NCBI GenBank assembly: GCA_023384105.1
Contig: JAHDXR010000013.1
Span: forward strand, 52,232 to 116,231
Origin: Hyphomonadaceae bacterium
GTDB taxonomy: Bacteria; Pseudomonadota; Alphaproteobacteria; Caulobacterales; Aquidulcibacteraceae
Direction of reading: 5' to 3'
Length of the DNA: 64,000 nucleotides
Part shown: piece after piece, positions 9,137 through 17,823 of the stretch
Layout of the letters: each line of letters opens with the position of its first letter
Numbering within the stretch: position 1 is the first letter of the stretch
Position numbers and translations under genes: made by a program
Notes under the pieces: generated by a model
Seen by the model: only the letters and a program-made list of their open reading frames with translations
The model's database searches: none
What the model was told of the DNA's origin: nothing

Positions 9137-10576
9137 TCAGTCCGTAGCAGGCAGACGGAGCCGGGCTTTGAGCCCGCCTAATTCCCCGCGCTCGAACAGC
9201 AGTTCCCCGGCATAGAGATCGACCGTCTCCTTCAGGATCGAGAGGCCCAGGCCCTGGCCGGGCGCGGCTTCGTCGAGCCGGGCGCCGCGCGCCATGACGC
9301 GGGCGAGATCGGCGTCGGAGAGGCCCGGCCCGTCGTCCTCCACCACGATCTCGAACAGGCCGTTGCTCTCGAACGCGGGCAGCAGGCGCACGATCACCTG
9401 GCTGCGCCCGTACTTGCAGGCGTTGTCGATCAGGTTCGCGGCCATTTCGAGCAGGTCTTCGCGCTCGCCGCGGAACGTCACGTCGCCTTCCGCCTCGATC
9501 GCGATGTCGATCGGCTTCTGGGCGTCGTATTTCTGCTCCATCATGAAAACGAGGTCTTCGAGGTTCTGCAGCACCGGCGTGCGGTAGGCGATGGTCGCAT
9601 CCTGCGCATCGGCGCGGGCGGCGACGCGCGCACGGCGAAGCTGGCGTTCGACGAAGCTCTCCATCTCGTCGATCGAGGCTTTCATCACCGCGTCCTCGGC
9701 GCCGGCGTGGGCGGCGTTCTTCAACACCGCGATCGGCGTTTTCAGCGCGTGCGCCAGATTGCCGACGTGGCGGCGCGCCCGCTCGACCACTTCGCGGTTG
9801 TGATCGACCAGCGCGTTAAGCTCCTGCGCCACCGGCTGCAACTCGGCCGGGTACTCTCCCGTCAGCCGCTCGGCGCCGCCGCGGCGGACGCTGGCGATGT
9901 CGCGGCGCAGTTCGCTCAGCGGTTCAAGCCCGATCCGCACCTGCAAGAGCGTCGCCGCCGCCACCATCAGCGCGCAGAACGTCACGAACACCGCAAACGC
10001 CACGCCGACGAGATTCGCCGCCGGCGCCAGGATCGAACGCGTCGCGACAGCCACGACGAAGAGATAGCGCCCCTCGATGTCCGGAATCTGCACCACGCGC
10101 GCGAACACGCGCATCTGCTCCTCGTCCGGGCCTTCGATGGTGAGGAAATGCGGCCGGCCGCTGGCTTCGGGCGCGGCGATCTGCGCGAGCGTCTTCGGAT
10201 CGAACTCGACGCCCTCGTCGAACAGGGACGGCGAGATCACCTGGATCAGCGCCGAGCCGTCGTCGTCGAGGCGCGCGACCTGGTAGTAGCGGCCGCTCAG
10301 CGGCTGCAGGTAGCGGGGATCGTAGGGAAGATCGCGCAATGCGATCTCGCCGGACAAGCCGGGGCCGGCATTGGCGATCAGGTTGTCGGCCACGGTTTCC
10401 AGTTCGGGGTCGATCAGCAGCCGGGTGAGCTGGCGGTTGAACTGGTCGTGGGCGATGACGCCGACGGCGACGAGGCCGATCACGCTTGTCGCCGCAATCG
10501 TCACCAGGCGCGCCGCCAGCGAGCGCCGGATCAGCTCGCGGAAGCGGTCGAAGAAGCCGCCGGACGCAGCCGTCAC
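9137..10576 (-). CDS. feuQ: Sensor histidine kinase, FeuQ-like
   Basis: Sensor kinase of 479 residues. It has membrane segments at about 22-42 and 186-212, a periplasmic sensor domain of about 140 residues, a HAMP-like linker, and an H-box RRHVGNLAHALKTPIAVL with His276, which is the PhoQ/FeuQ subtype. A C-terminal ATPase domain has NLIDNACKYG and EDDGPGL. Its GTG start overlaps the regulator stop (GTGA). In Sinorhizobium the homologous FeuPQ pair lies next to the cyc genes and controls cyclic glucan export and osmoadaptation. Assignment as FeuQ rests on synteny plus H-box type; the true signal here is unknown. Confidence 0.85.
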   Translation of the reverse strand: MTAASGGFFDRFRELIRRSLAARLVTIAATSVIGLVAVGVIAHDQFNRQLTRLLIDPELETVADNLIANAGPGLSGEIALRDLPYDPRYLQPLSGRYYQVARLDDDGSALIQVISPSLFDEGVEFDPKTLAQIAAPEASGRPHFLTIEGPDEEQMRVFARVVQIPDIEGRYLFVVAVATRSILAPAANLVGVAFAVFVTFCALMVAAATLLQVRIGLEPLSELRRDIASVRRGGAERLTGEYPAELQPVAQELNALVDHNREVVERARRHVGNLAHALKTPIAVLKNAAHAGAEDAVMKASIDEMESFVERQLRRARVAARADAQDATIAYRTPVLQNLEDLVFMMEQKYDAQKPIDIAIEAEGDVTFRGEREDLLEMAANLIDNACKYGRSQVIVRLLPAFESNGLFEIVVEDDGPGLSDADLARVMARGARLDEAAPGQGLGLSILKETVDLYAGELLFERGELGGLKARLRLPATD

Positions 10577-11244
10577 TGCTGTTCCGCGGGATCGACCAGC
10601 CGGTAGCCCAAGCCTTTCTCGGTGATGATCCGGTTGGAGCCGATCTTGCGGCGCAGAATGCCGATGAACACCTCGATCGTGTTCGAATCCCGCTCGTGGT
10701 CCTGGGCGTAGATCTTCTCGGTCAGCTCGGCGCGCGAAACGATGCGCCCGGCATGGTGCATCAGATAATCGAGCACCTTGTACTGATACGCCGTCAGCTT
10801 CACCGGCGCGCCATTGACCGTCACTTGGCCGGTGGCGGCGTTGAGGCGCAGATCGCCCACCTCGAGCACGGCGGACTGGTGCTCGGTCTGGCGGCGCACA
10901 TTGGCGCGCACGCGCGCCAGCAGCTCGGCCATGTGGAAAGGCTTGGTGACATAGTCGTTGGCGCCGAGATCGAGGCCCTCGACCTTCTCGCTCCAGCGGT
11001 CGCGCGCGGACAGGATCAGCACCGGCATGGCGCGGCCTTCCTTACGCCAGGCCTTCAGCACGGAGAGACCGTCCACCTTCGGCAGGCCGAGATCGAGGAT
11101 GGCGAGATCGTAGGGCTCGGTTTCGCCGAGGAACTGGCCGTCCTCGCCATTGTCGGCGGCGTCCACCGTATAGCCCGCGTCCGCGAGCGCCCCCGAGAGC
11201 TGCTCACGCAGGTTCTTATCGTCTTCGACCACCAAAATCCGCAT
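10573..11244 (-). CDS. feuP: OmpR-family response regulator, FeuP/PhoP-like
   Basis: Response regulator of 223 residues. The receiver domain has EDD at 7-9, phospho-acceptor Asp51 (LAILDLGLP) and the KPF lysine; the winged-helix domain ends in TEKGLGYRLVDP. It is coupled to the kinase gene by a four-base overlap and preceded, 14 bases away, by the small PepSY-like protein gene. An 11-base-period direct repeat upstream of that small gene (11601-11618) has the geometry of sites bound by this regulator family, so the operon may be autoregulated (inference). Confidence 0.88.
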   Translation of the reverse strand: MRILVVEDDKNLREQLSGALADAGYTVDAADNGEDGQFLGETEPYDLAILDLGLPKVDGLSVLKAWRKEGRAMPVLILSARDRWSEKVEGLDLGANDYVTKPFHMAELLARVRANVRRQTEHQSAVLEVGDLRLNAATGQVTVNGAPVKLTAYQYKVLDYLMHHAGRIVSRAELTEKIYAQDHERDSNTIEVFIGILRRKIGSNRIITEKGLGYRLVDPAEQQ

Positions 11245-11258
11245 GCGCCTACTTGTCC

Positions 11259-11576
11259 CTATCGGGCCGCGTCGACGCGGAAATCGCGTACTTGGCCATC
11301 CGGCATCCGCCAGCGGATCAGATAGACAGGCCGGGCCCCGTCCTCAAGGCGAGCCGAAATCAGCTCCCCCCCGTAACGGGAGCGCAGCTCCTCGACCACG
11401 TCGCGGAGCGGGCGGATGTCCTGCTGGCGGCCCTCGCCGCGATACTGGATCGGCACGATCCAGCTTTGCGCCGGGGCCGCCGCGACCGCCCCGCCCGCGG
11501 GCGCGGCGGCGGCGCTTCCGGCGCTCAGGGCGGCGCCAGCCAGGACCGCAGAGAGGAGGAGAGGCTTCCAGATCAC
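11259..11576 (-). CDS. Small periplasmic PepSY-like protein, FeuN-like
   Basis: 105 residues with a signal peptide (about 1-25, cleavage after SAAAAP) and a C-terminal region (about 38-105) with the PepSY-like pattern IRPLRDVVEELRSRYGG, then SARLEDG, and YLIRWRMPDGQVRDFRVD. The start read is GTG at 11576. It is the first gene of the feuPQ-like operon. In Sinorhizobium a small periplasmic protein, FeuN, encoded at this position restrains the kinase FeuQ; this gene is a candidate for the same role by position and export signal. Sequence similarity to FeuN itself was not tested. Confidence 0.7.
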   Translation of the reverse strand: MIWKPLLLSAVLAGAALSAGSAAAAPAGGAVAAAPAQSWIVPIQYRGEGRQQDIRPLRDVVEELRSRYGGELISARLEDGARPVYLIRWRMPDGQVRDFRVDAAR

Positions 11577-11600
11577 AAGCGAGGGTTTAACCGGGCGCCA

Positions 11601-11618
11601 CTGAACGTCCCCTGAATG
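11601..11618 (-). promoter_or_regulatory. 11-base-period direct repeat upstream of the feuN-feuP-feuQ operon
   Basis: The minus strand reads CATTCAG GGGA CGTTCAG (plus strand CTGAACG at 11601-11607 and CTGAATG at 11612-11618). Repeats spaced one helical turn apart are typical of OmpR/PhoP-type regulator sites. They lie about 25 bases upstream of the first gene of an operon that encodes such a regulator. Binding is inferred, not shown. Confidence 0.4.
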
Positions 11619-11640
11619 TAACAGTGGCTTCGCCTTAACC

Positions 11641-12534
11641 CTATGGCCGCGGCGGCGTGTAGTCCCGCTTGGGCCATTTCTTCACGAACCTTTTCAGCTC
11701 TTCGTCCGGAATTTCCGGCAGGACGACCTGCAGCCGGACGAACTGGTCGCCCTGGCCGGACACGCCTTTGCCTTTCAGTCGCAGCACCTTGCCGGTGTTG
11801 GAGCCGGCGGGAATCGTCAGCGTGACCGGGCCGGTCGGCGTCGGCGCCTGGATCTTTCCGCCCTCGACCGCCTCCGTCAGGGAGATGTTGAGGTCCATGT
11901 GGATATCCTGGCCCTCGCGCCGGAAGAACGGGTGCGGCTTCACGTTGAGTTCGACCAGCGCGTCGCCGGCTGGCCCGCCCTGCACGCCCGGCCCGCCCTG
12001 GTTCTTCAGCCGCAGCACCTGGCCGGTCTCGACCCCGGCGGGGATGGCGACATCGAGCGTGCGCCCCTCGGCCAGCGAAATGCGTTTGCGCGCGCCGTTC
12101 ACGGCGTCGAGGAAATCCACTTCGAGCGTGAAGCGGATGTCGCGGCCGCGCATGCGCGTATAGCCGCGGCTGGAGCCGAAACCCGGCCCGAACAGATCGG
12201 AGAAGATGTCTCCAAGGTCGAACGCATCGGCGCCCGGGCCGGGACCGGCGCCGGCTCCGGCATGGGCGCGCGCGCCTTGCCTCGGCCTGGAGCCGAACGC
12301 CATGCGCTCGTTGCCGTCGGCGTCGATCTCGCCGCGGTCGAAGCGCGCCTTGGTGGTAGGATCGGAGAGCAGGTTGAACGCCGCCGTCGCCTTCTTGAAG
12401 CGCTCCTCGGCCGCCTTGTCGCCGGGGCGTACGTCAGGGTGCAGCTCCTTGGCGAGCGTGCGGTAGGCGCGGCGGATTTCGTCGGCGGTGGCCGAACGGC
12501 TGACGCCGAGGGTGGCGTATGGGTCCCAACTCAC
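11641..12534 (-). CDS. DnaJ-class co-chaperone of the CbpA type
   Basis: 297-residue J-domain protein. The N-terminal J domain (about 4-68) has the Hsp70-stimulating HPD at 32-34. A Gly/Ala-rich linker (about 88-130) and two beta-barrel substrate-binding domains (about 135-290) follow. The zinc-finger domain of DnaJ (CXXCXGXG repeats) is absent, which makes it CbpA/DnaJ class II. The start is GTG at 12534, beginning SWDPYATLGVSRSA right at the J domain. It lies between the feu operon and the GTA cluster and probably has its own promoter. Confidence 0.9.
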   Translation of the reverse strand: MSWDPYATLGVSRSATADEIRRAYRTLAKELHPDVRPGDKAAEERFKKATAAFNLLSDPTTKARFDRGEIDADGNERMAFGSRPRQGARAHAGAGAGPGPGADAFDLGDIFSDLFGPGFGSSRGYTRMRGRDIRFTLEVDFLDAVNGARKRISLAEGRTLDVAIPAGVETGQVLRLKNQGGPGVQGGPAGDALVELNVKPHPFFRREGQDIHMDLNISLTEAVEGGKIQAPTPTGPVTLTIPAGSNTGKVLRLKGKGVSGQGDQFVRLQVVLPEIPDEELKRFVKKWPKRDYTPPRP

Positions 12535-12634
12535 AGTGTCAGACTGGCTCCGGCCTTTTGCGGAAACTGGCGTAGCGCGCCGACCCGGCCCCGGCCAGGG
12601 AATCAGATCAGCCCGGCCATTCTGGCCCGCCCGA

Positions 12635-15600
12635 CTATAATGTTATGGTTAACTCGCTGTTCAAGCCTGTGGCGCCGCCATCCCCGATTTGAGCGATCCG
12701 GATGTGCAACGACCCGGGCAAGCCGCCGAAATCGGCGGTTTGATCGGCCGCCGCGTAGGCGTAGGCCGCCGTCCCGACCGTGACCGCGCGCACGATCTCG
12801 CCGCCGTCGAGGATTTCCAGCCGGTAGCTTTCGGCGCTCGCCCCCAGCGGCGGCTCGCTTGCGCCCCATGCGTCGCCGCCGATCCGGGCGCAGCGCACCC
12901 AGGATATCTCGACGCCGCCGCCCGCGCCGCGACGCGCCCGCACGTGCGCCGGCGCCCAGGACCGAACCGCCGCGTGGGAGAGCGTCGCCGTCAGCTGCAG
13001 GGCGCGCGGATCGGCGCTGCCGCGGCCCGCCGGCGGCGCTGCGAACGCCAGCGCCTCGTTCCACTCGTGCGCGCCGATCTCCACGCGCGCGAGCCGGTCG
13101 TTCAGCGCGACGATGCGCGCGCCGACCGGATGCGGCGCGCGCATCGCATGCGCCGAGCCCAAGCGGCCGCGCAGGAAGCCGGAGAGTTCGTACTCGTTCG
13201 GACCCACCAGCACGCACGAGCGCGCCTGCACGATCTCGTATTCGCCGCCGGCCTCGATCGCGAACGCATTGGCGCCGTCGAGCACGGCCTCGCGCGACGC
13301 GCTCGTCAGCACGCCGCCGTAAAGCTTGACGCGCACGACGTTGCCGCCGTCCCAGCGGTCCACCGGCCCCGGCCACAGCGCCCACAGCAATTCGCCCATG
13401 ACGGCAGGCGAGGCGCAGGCCGCACGGCGCGTGAGCGTCGAGCCGGCATAGACCTCATGCGGCCCCAGCCAGGGCGAAGCGAACGCTGCGGCGAGCGGGC
13501 GCTCATCGCTCTCCGCGCCCGGCAGCGGCGGCAGATCGAGCACGGCGAGAGCGGGCGTCGGCGCAATCAGCGGCGCCGGCGGCGCGCCGGGTTCGACCAA
13601 GCCGAGCTGGCCCGGCACCGCAGCGCGCGCCCGGCGCACTTCGAGCCGGCGCGTTTCCGCATCCTCGATACGCACGATCTCGAACGCATCGGCGCCGTCG
13701 TGCAACCGGATGGCGTCGCCCGGTTCGAGCGCGACGTGCGCGGGGCCGAGCGCGATACCGAGCGTTTCCGCCGCCGCGCGCCGGTCGGCGAGCACGCGCT
13801 GCGCAATCGCCTCGGCCGCGTCCGTCTCCAGCACCAGGGGCGCGTCGATGCTCTCGACGCCGCCGTCGGCGCTGTCGAGCCGCCGCGCGCCGACGCCGGC
13901 GATCAGATAATCCCGCGCCGCATCGAGGAAGCGAACCCGCGCCTCCACCGGCGCCTCGGCGGCGTCGCCGCGCTGCGCGAACGCGTCGGCGGCGGCGGCG
14001 GCCGCGAAATCGTCCACGCCGATCTCGACCGCGGCGTCGCTCCGATGCGCAAAGCAGATCCGGCCCTCGCGCTCGACGGCCGTGAAGTCGTACGCGGCCA
14101 TCAGCGGCTCGAGCGCGGCGCGCGCGCTCGCCGGCGCATCGACGACATAGCCGCTGACGGCGCCTATCAGTTGCGAAACGTCCGCGTCCTCGACGCCGGC
14201 GCGCGCGCACAGCGAGAGCACGACTTCGCCCAGTCCCGACAGGCCGGCGCGGCCGTTGAGCCAATGCCCGAGCCGCCAGGCGGCGCCGTCGGCCCACACG
14301 TCCGCGCGCCCCGGAAACGCCGGGTGCGGGCGCGCATCCCACGCCCACAGCATGATCTCCGCAATCATCGGCTTGCCGGTCAGCGCGGAGATCGGATTGT
14401 CGCCGGCGTCCACGTCCCAATGACGCAGATAGGCGTCGAGCGCGCGCTGCTGGACCAGGTCGTCGCGCGCGCCGGAGGAGAATGGCGGCAGCGCGCTTTC
14501 GGCGCTTTTGACGTCCGTAAACAAGTTCGGCGCGTTCGCGCCCTTGTCGACCGCCGGGCAGCCGAGCTCCACCAGCCAGACCGGCTTCGATTCCGGAACC
14601 CACGCGGTCGGCGCCGCATCGCGCACGCCGCCGGGGCGGTTATGGTGCGCGCACGCCCAGAAGTTCCTGACGTCCTTGGCGCGGTAGACCCACGGCTCGC
14701 CATAGGCGCCGTCCGTGATCGGCGTGCGCAGCTGCGCGGCGCGATCTGCGTCGGACGCATAGAAGAAGTCGTAGTTCTCGCCGGCCTCGATGCGCGAACG
14801 CAGATAGTCCGGATCGTGGATGCTTTGCGAGAGCGCGGCGTCGAGATGGGTGGCGCCCGCGCGCCAATCGGTGAGCGGCGGATACCAATCGACGCCGACC
14901 GCATCGATGTTCGCGTCCGCCCAGAGCGGATCGAGGTGGAAGAACACGTCGCCGGAGCCGTCCTGCGGCTGATGGCCGGAATACTCGCTCCAGTCGGCGG
15001 CGTAGGTGAGCGCGGCCGCGCCGCCCAGGATCGCGCGCACGTCGGCCGCGAGCGTCTTCAGCGCATCGACCGCCGGATAGTGCGCCGCGCCGTCCCGCGC
15101 CGTGGTGAGGCCGCGCAGCTCCGAACCGATGACGAACGCATCGACCCCGCCCGCCAGCGCCGCAAGCTTGGCGTAGTGCAGCACAAAGCGCCGGTACGAC
15201 CATTCGCTCGGCCCGCCATAGCTCGGCGCGCCGGCGCTCACGCCAAAATGGGCGGGCGCGGCCGCGCCGAAGAACGCCGCGACTTGCGCCGCGGCCGCGC
15301 TCGTTTTGTCCGGCGAGCCGTCTTCGCCTGCGGCCGGGAACAGCGTGATGCGGCCGCGCCACGGATAGGCCGCCTGCGCCGCGCCGCCATACGGATCGGG
15401 CAGCGCATTGTCCGCCGGCACGTCCATCAGCACGAACGGATAGAGGCCGACCTTGTAGCCGCGCGCCTTCAGTTCGGCGATCGCCTGCAGCACGCTGTCG
15501 TCGCTGGGCGTGCCGCCGAACGCGGGCGCGCCGTCGAATTGGCTCACCACATGGGCGCCGGCGCGCGTTACACCGCCCGCGCGCCAGGCGAACGGCGTCG

Positions 15601-16510
15601 TCTCCTTCGATGCGATCTCGACGCCCGGCCTGATCTGGCATGCGCCGCAGCGTAGATCGTCGCCGAACCACGCCGCCACCAGCAGCACGGTTTCGCAATT
15701 GGGGAAGTCCGCCGCGAGCTGATCCAGTGAAACGAGCAGGTTGGCGCGCTCGCGTTCGGCGTGGACGTTCTCCGCCGCCTGTTGGCCGGGGCCGACGCCG
15801 CGCAGCACGGGCTCGCTCGCATAGACGAACTCGCCCGCGCCGGGGATCAGGCAGACGCCCTTCACCCGCTGCTCGAAACGAAGCCCCTCGCTTGCCGCCG
15901 GCCGCACCACTTCGAACGAAAGCTGCGGCATGACATTGCCGAAGCGCTCCAGCGGCAGATCCTCGAACACGACATAAGCGAGGCCGCGATAGGCCGGCGC
16001 CTGCTCTGCGCCTTCGATCGCCTCGATCAGCGGATCGGGCGCCTGATCTTCGCGGCCCGGATGCACCCGCATCACGATTTCGGACGTATCCAACGGCTCG
16101 CCGTTCGCCCACACCCGCGCGATGCGCGCAATCTCGCCCTCGCAGAGGCCCACGGCGAACGAGAGCGAGTAGCGGTAGGTCGTGCTCGTCACGCGCGGGC
16201 CGCCCTTGCCGCCGCCGACATTGCGCGTCTCGACACGCTCCTTGAAGCGCGCCGCCCAGATCACTTGCCCGGCGATGCGCACGCGCCCGAACACCGCCGG
16301 GATCGACGCGCCCTCGGTCGAGCCCTGGATGTGCAGATCGGTCAGCCGCGCGCCTTCGCTGCGGCGCGGCGCGCCGAACAGTTGCTGGTCGATGCTTGAG
16401 CCGATATAGGCGCCGGCGGCGCGTCCGAGCGTCGCGCCGATCGAGCCCAGCACGCCGGGAAGGCGGGCGCCGAGCGCCTGGCCTACGGTGGAAAGAACTA
16501 GCTCGGCCAT
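12635..16510 (-). CDS. GTA host-specificity/tail protein with TIM-barrel-like domain (RcGTA g15)
   Basis: 1291 residues from the ATG at 16510, beginning MAELVLSTVGQALG, the usual start of this family; the frame is open further upstream but that part overlaps the peptidase gene. An N-terminal Ala/Gly-rich segment is followed by a glycoside-hydrolase-like TIM barrel (about 400-720; FVIGSELRGLT, DWSEYSGHQP, GVDWYPPL, ELGCPAVDKGANAP) and then phage-tail modules. In RcGTA this protein forms the baseplate hub/megatron contacting the recipient surface. It overlaps the preceding peptidase gene by 13 bases and is the last gene of the cluster. Confidence 0.92.
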   Translation of the reverse strand: MAELVLSTVGQALGARLPGVLGSIGATLGRAAGAYIGSSIDQQLFGAPRRSEGARLTDLHIQGSTEGASIPAVFGRVRIAGQVIWAARFKERVETRNVGGGKGGPRVTSTTYRYSLSFAVGLCEGEIARIARVWANGEPLDTSEIVMRVHPGREDQAPDPLIEAIEGAEQAPAYRGLAYVVFEDLPLERFGNVMPQLSFEVVRPAASEGLRFEQRVKGVCLIPGAGEFVYASEPVLRGVGPGQQAAENVHAERERANLLVSLDQLAADFPNCETVLLVAAWFGDDLRCGACQIRPGVEIASKETTPFAWRAGGVTRAGAHVVSQFDGAPAFGGTPSDDSVLQAIAELKARGYKVGLYPFVLMDVPADNALPDPYGGAAQAAYPWRGRITLFPAAGEDGSPDKTSAAAAQVAAFFGAAAPAHFGVSAGAPSYGGPSEWSYRRFVLHYAKLAALAGGVDAFVIGSELRGLTTARDGAAHYPAVDALKTLAADVRAILGGAAALTYAADWSEYSGHQPQDGSGDVFFHLDPLWADANIDAVGVDWYPPLTDWRAGATHLDAALSQSIHDPDYLRSRIEAGENYDFFYASDADRAAQLRTPITDGAYGEPWVYRAKDVRNFWACAHHNRPGGVRDAAPTAWVPESKPVWLVELGCPAVDKGANAPNLFTDVKSAESALPPFSSGARDDLVQQRALDAYLRHWDVDAGDNPISALTGKPMIAEIMLWAWDARPHPAFPGRADVWADGAAWRLGHWLNGRAGLSGLGEVVLSLCARAGVEDADVSQLIGAVSGYVVDAPASARAALEPLMAAYDFTAVEREGRICFAHRSDAAVEIGVDDFAAAAAADAFAQRGDAAEAPVEARVRFLDAARDYLIAGVGARRLDSADGGVESIDAPLVLETDAAEAIAQRVLADRRAAAETLGIALGPAHVALEPGDAIRLHDGADAFEIVRIEDAETRRLEVRRARAAVPGQLGLVEPGAPPAPLIAPTPALAVLDLPPLPGAESDERPLAAAFASPWLGPHEVYAGSTLTRRAACASPAVMGELLWALWPGPVDRWDGGNVVRVKLYGGVLTSASREAVLDGANAFAIEAGGEYEIVQARSCVLVGPNEYELSGFLRGRLGSAHAMRAPHPVGARIVALNDRLARVEIGAHEWNEALAFAAPPAGRGSADPRALQLTATLSHAAVRSWAPAHVRARRGAGGGVEISWVRCARIGGDAWGASEPPLGASAESYRLEILDGGEIVRAVTVGTAAYAYAAADQTADFGGLPGSLHIRIAQIGDGGATGLNSELTITL

Positions 16511-16941
16511 GCGTCGGCATCCGGAAACGAAAACGCCGCCGCGCAGCGTGCGCGCCACCATGGCGCAAAGCGTGAGCGCACGACGGCGCGACCCCAATAG
16601 GCGTGGATGATATGATCGTCCTCATCGAGGATCGCCGCGTGCTTGACCGGCGAGCGCGCATCCATGCGAAACAGCAGCACCTCGCCCGGCGCGGCGCTTG
16701 CGAGGGGACATTCGCGCAAATGGCGCCGCGCCGCCGCAAGCAGCGTCTCGGCGCCCTGCCGCTCGGCCCAGTCCGGCGTGTACGCCGGCGCGGTTTCGGG
16801 CTCCCTGCCATAGAGCGCGCGCCAGACGCCGCGGACGAGGCCGAGGCAATCGCAACCAGCGCCCTTCGCCGACGCCTGGTGTTGATACGGGGTGCCGATC
16901 CAGGCGCGCGCTTCGTCGAGAATGGCGTGACGCGAGATCAT
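16498..16941 (-). CDS. NlpC/P60 family cell-wall peptidase (RcGTA g14)
   Basis: 147 residues forming a papain-like NlpC/P60 domain with catalytic Cys in GCDCLGLVRGVWR (about residue 30) and catalytic His in KHAAIL (about 101). In GTAs this enzyme is a tail-tip component thought to cut peptidoglycan during DNA entry. It starts within the stop of g13 (ATGA overlap) and its 3-prime end overlaps g15 by 13 bases. Length is typical for the family. Confidence 0.93.
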   Translation of the reverse strand: MISRHAILDEARAWIGTPYQHQASAKGAGCDCLGLVRGVWRALYGREPETAPAYTPDWAERQGAETLLAAARRHLRECPLASAAPGEVLLFRMDARSPVKHAAILDEDDHIIHAYWGRAVVRSRFAPWWRARCAAAFSFPDADAWPS

Positions 16942-17816
16942 GTCCGCCGCGAACTCCCGTCGAGCCGCTCGCCGCTGACCGGGCCGCTCTGCACCGCGTC
17001 ATTGCCGGGCATGTGCGGGAAGCCGCGGAAGCCGGCGCCGTTGGCGAACTTGGCGCGGCAGGTCTCGAAGCGCTTGTCGCAGCCGGCCGTCACGGCGAAC
17101 GCCGCGCCCGGCGCCAGCGCAGCCCCGGCGGCGTCGAGCAGTTCGAGCACGACGGCGCCGTCTTCACGGCGGTGCGCCACGATTTCCGCCTCGCCGCCTT
17201 CGTTCCAGCTCAGGCGTCCGCGTGCGAACCAGCCGGCGGAGAAACTCTCCAGCCCCTCGGCGCGGAACGCCGTGCTGGAAAGCACGTCGGTGACGACGCC
17301 CTCGCCGCGATAGGCGGCGCCGGAGGCGTCCTTGCCGCAGCGCGCATCGCCGAGTTCGGCGTCGCAGAAGCGCGAGAACACGCGCCCGACCGGCTTGTTC
17401 AGCGCCGCCTGCAGCCCGCGCAGCTCCGCCTCGAACGCACGCACGCCGCGCCGCACTTCGCCGATGCGGCCCGCGAACATGTGCACGCGCAGCGCCGGGT
17501 CGGTCCAATCGACGCGGTAGAGATCGACGCGCGCGCCGTCCCACAGGCCGCGCCCCAGATCCTCCTCCGTGATCGCCTCGGACGACAGCGCGCCGGCGAC
17601 GCTCGCAGTATCGACGCCAAGGCCAAGCGCCTTCTCCACGGCGCCGGCGCTCAAGCCCGCCATCGGTTCGCAGGTCAGCGCGTCGAACGCGAGCGAGCGG
17701 TCGTGATCGGTGAACGCGAATTGCGCGCCGTCGCGGCGGGCGATGCGCCAGACATGGCAGAGCGTCGTCACGCCCGACGCCAGCTTGGCGGCGAGGCCTT
17801 CAGGGATCGGTCTCAT
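16938..17816 (-). CDS. GTA tail protein, DUF2163 (RcGTA g13)
   Basis: 292 residues from the ATG at 17816 (MRPIPEGLAAKLASGVTT, the usual family start). It has the DUF2163 N-terminal region with FTDHDRSLAFD and GLSAGAVEKALGL, and the C-terminal part CDKRFETCRAKFANG with conserved cysteines, which in RcGTA is a distal-tail/hub component that binds an iron-sulfur cluster in some relatives. Seven bases separate it from g12. The longer upstream frame is a shadow of g12. Confidence 0.9.
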   Translation of the reverse strand: MRPIPEGLAAKLASGVTTLCHVWRIARRDGAQFAFTDHDRSLAFDALTCEPMAGLSAGAVEKALGLGVDTASVAGALSSEAITEEDLGRGLWDGARVDLYRVDWTDPALRVHMFAGRIGEVRRGVRAFEAELRGLQAALNKPVGRVFSRFCDAELGDARCGKDASGAAYRGEGVVTDVLSSTAFRAEGLESFSAGWFARGRLSWNEGGEAEIVAHRREDGAVVLELLDAAGAALAPGAAFAVTAGCDKRFETCRAKFANGAGFRGFPHMPGNDAVQSGPVSGERLDGSSRRT

Positions 17817-17823
17817 GGAATGG

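Noticed and set aside
12645..12652. CtrA half-site-like TTAACCAT (minus strand) between the GTA end and the DnaJ-type gene
   Set aside because: It lies inside the last codons of the host-specificity gene and is single, not the paired TTAA-N7-TTAA; chance occurrence is likely.
12689..15655. 988-codon plus-strand frame opposite the GTA host-specificity gene
   Set aside because: Arg-rich shadow of a long minus-strand gene whose domains are obvious; no ribosome-binding site or fold.
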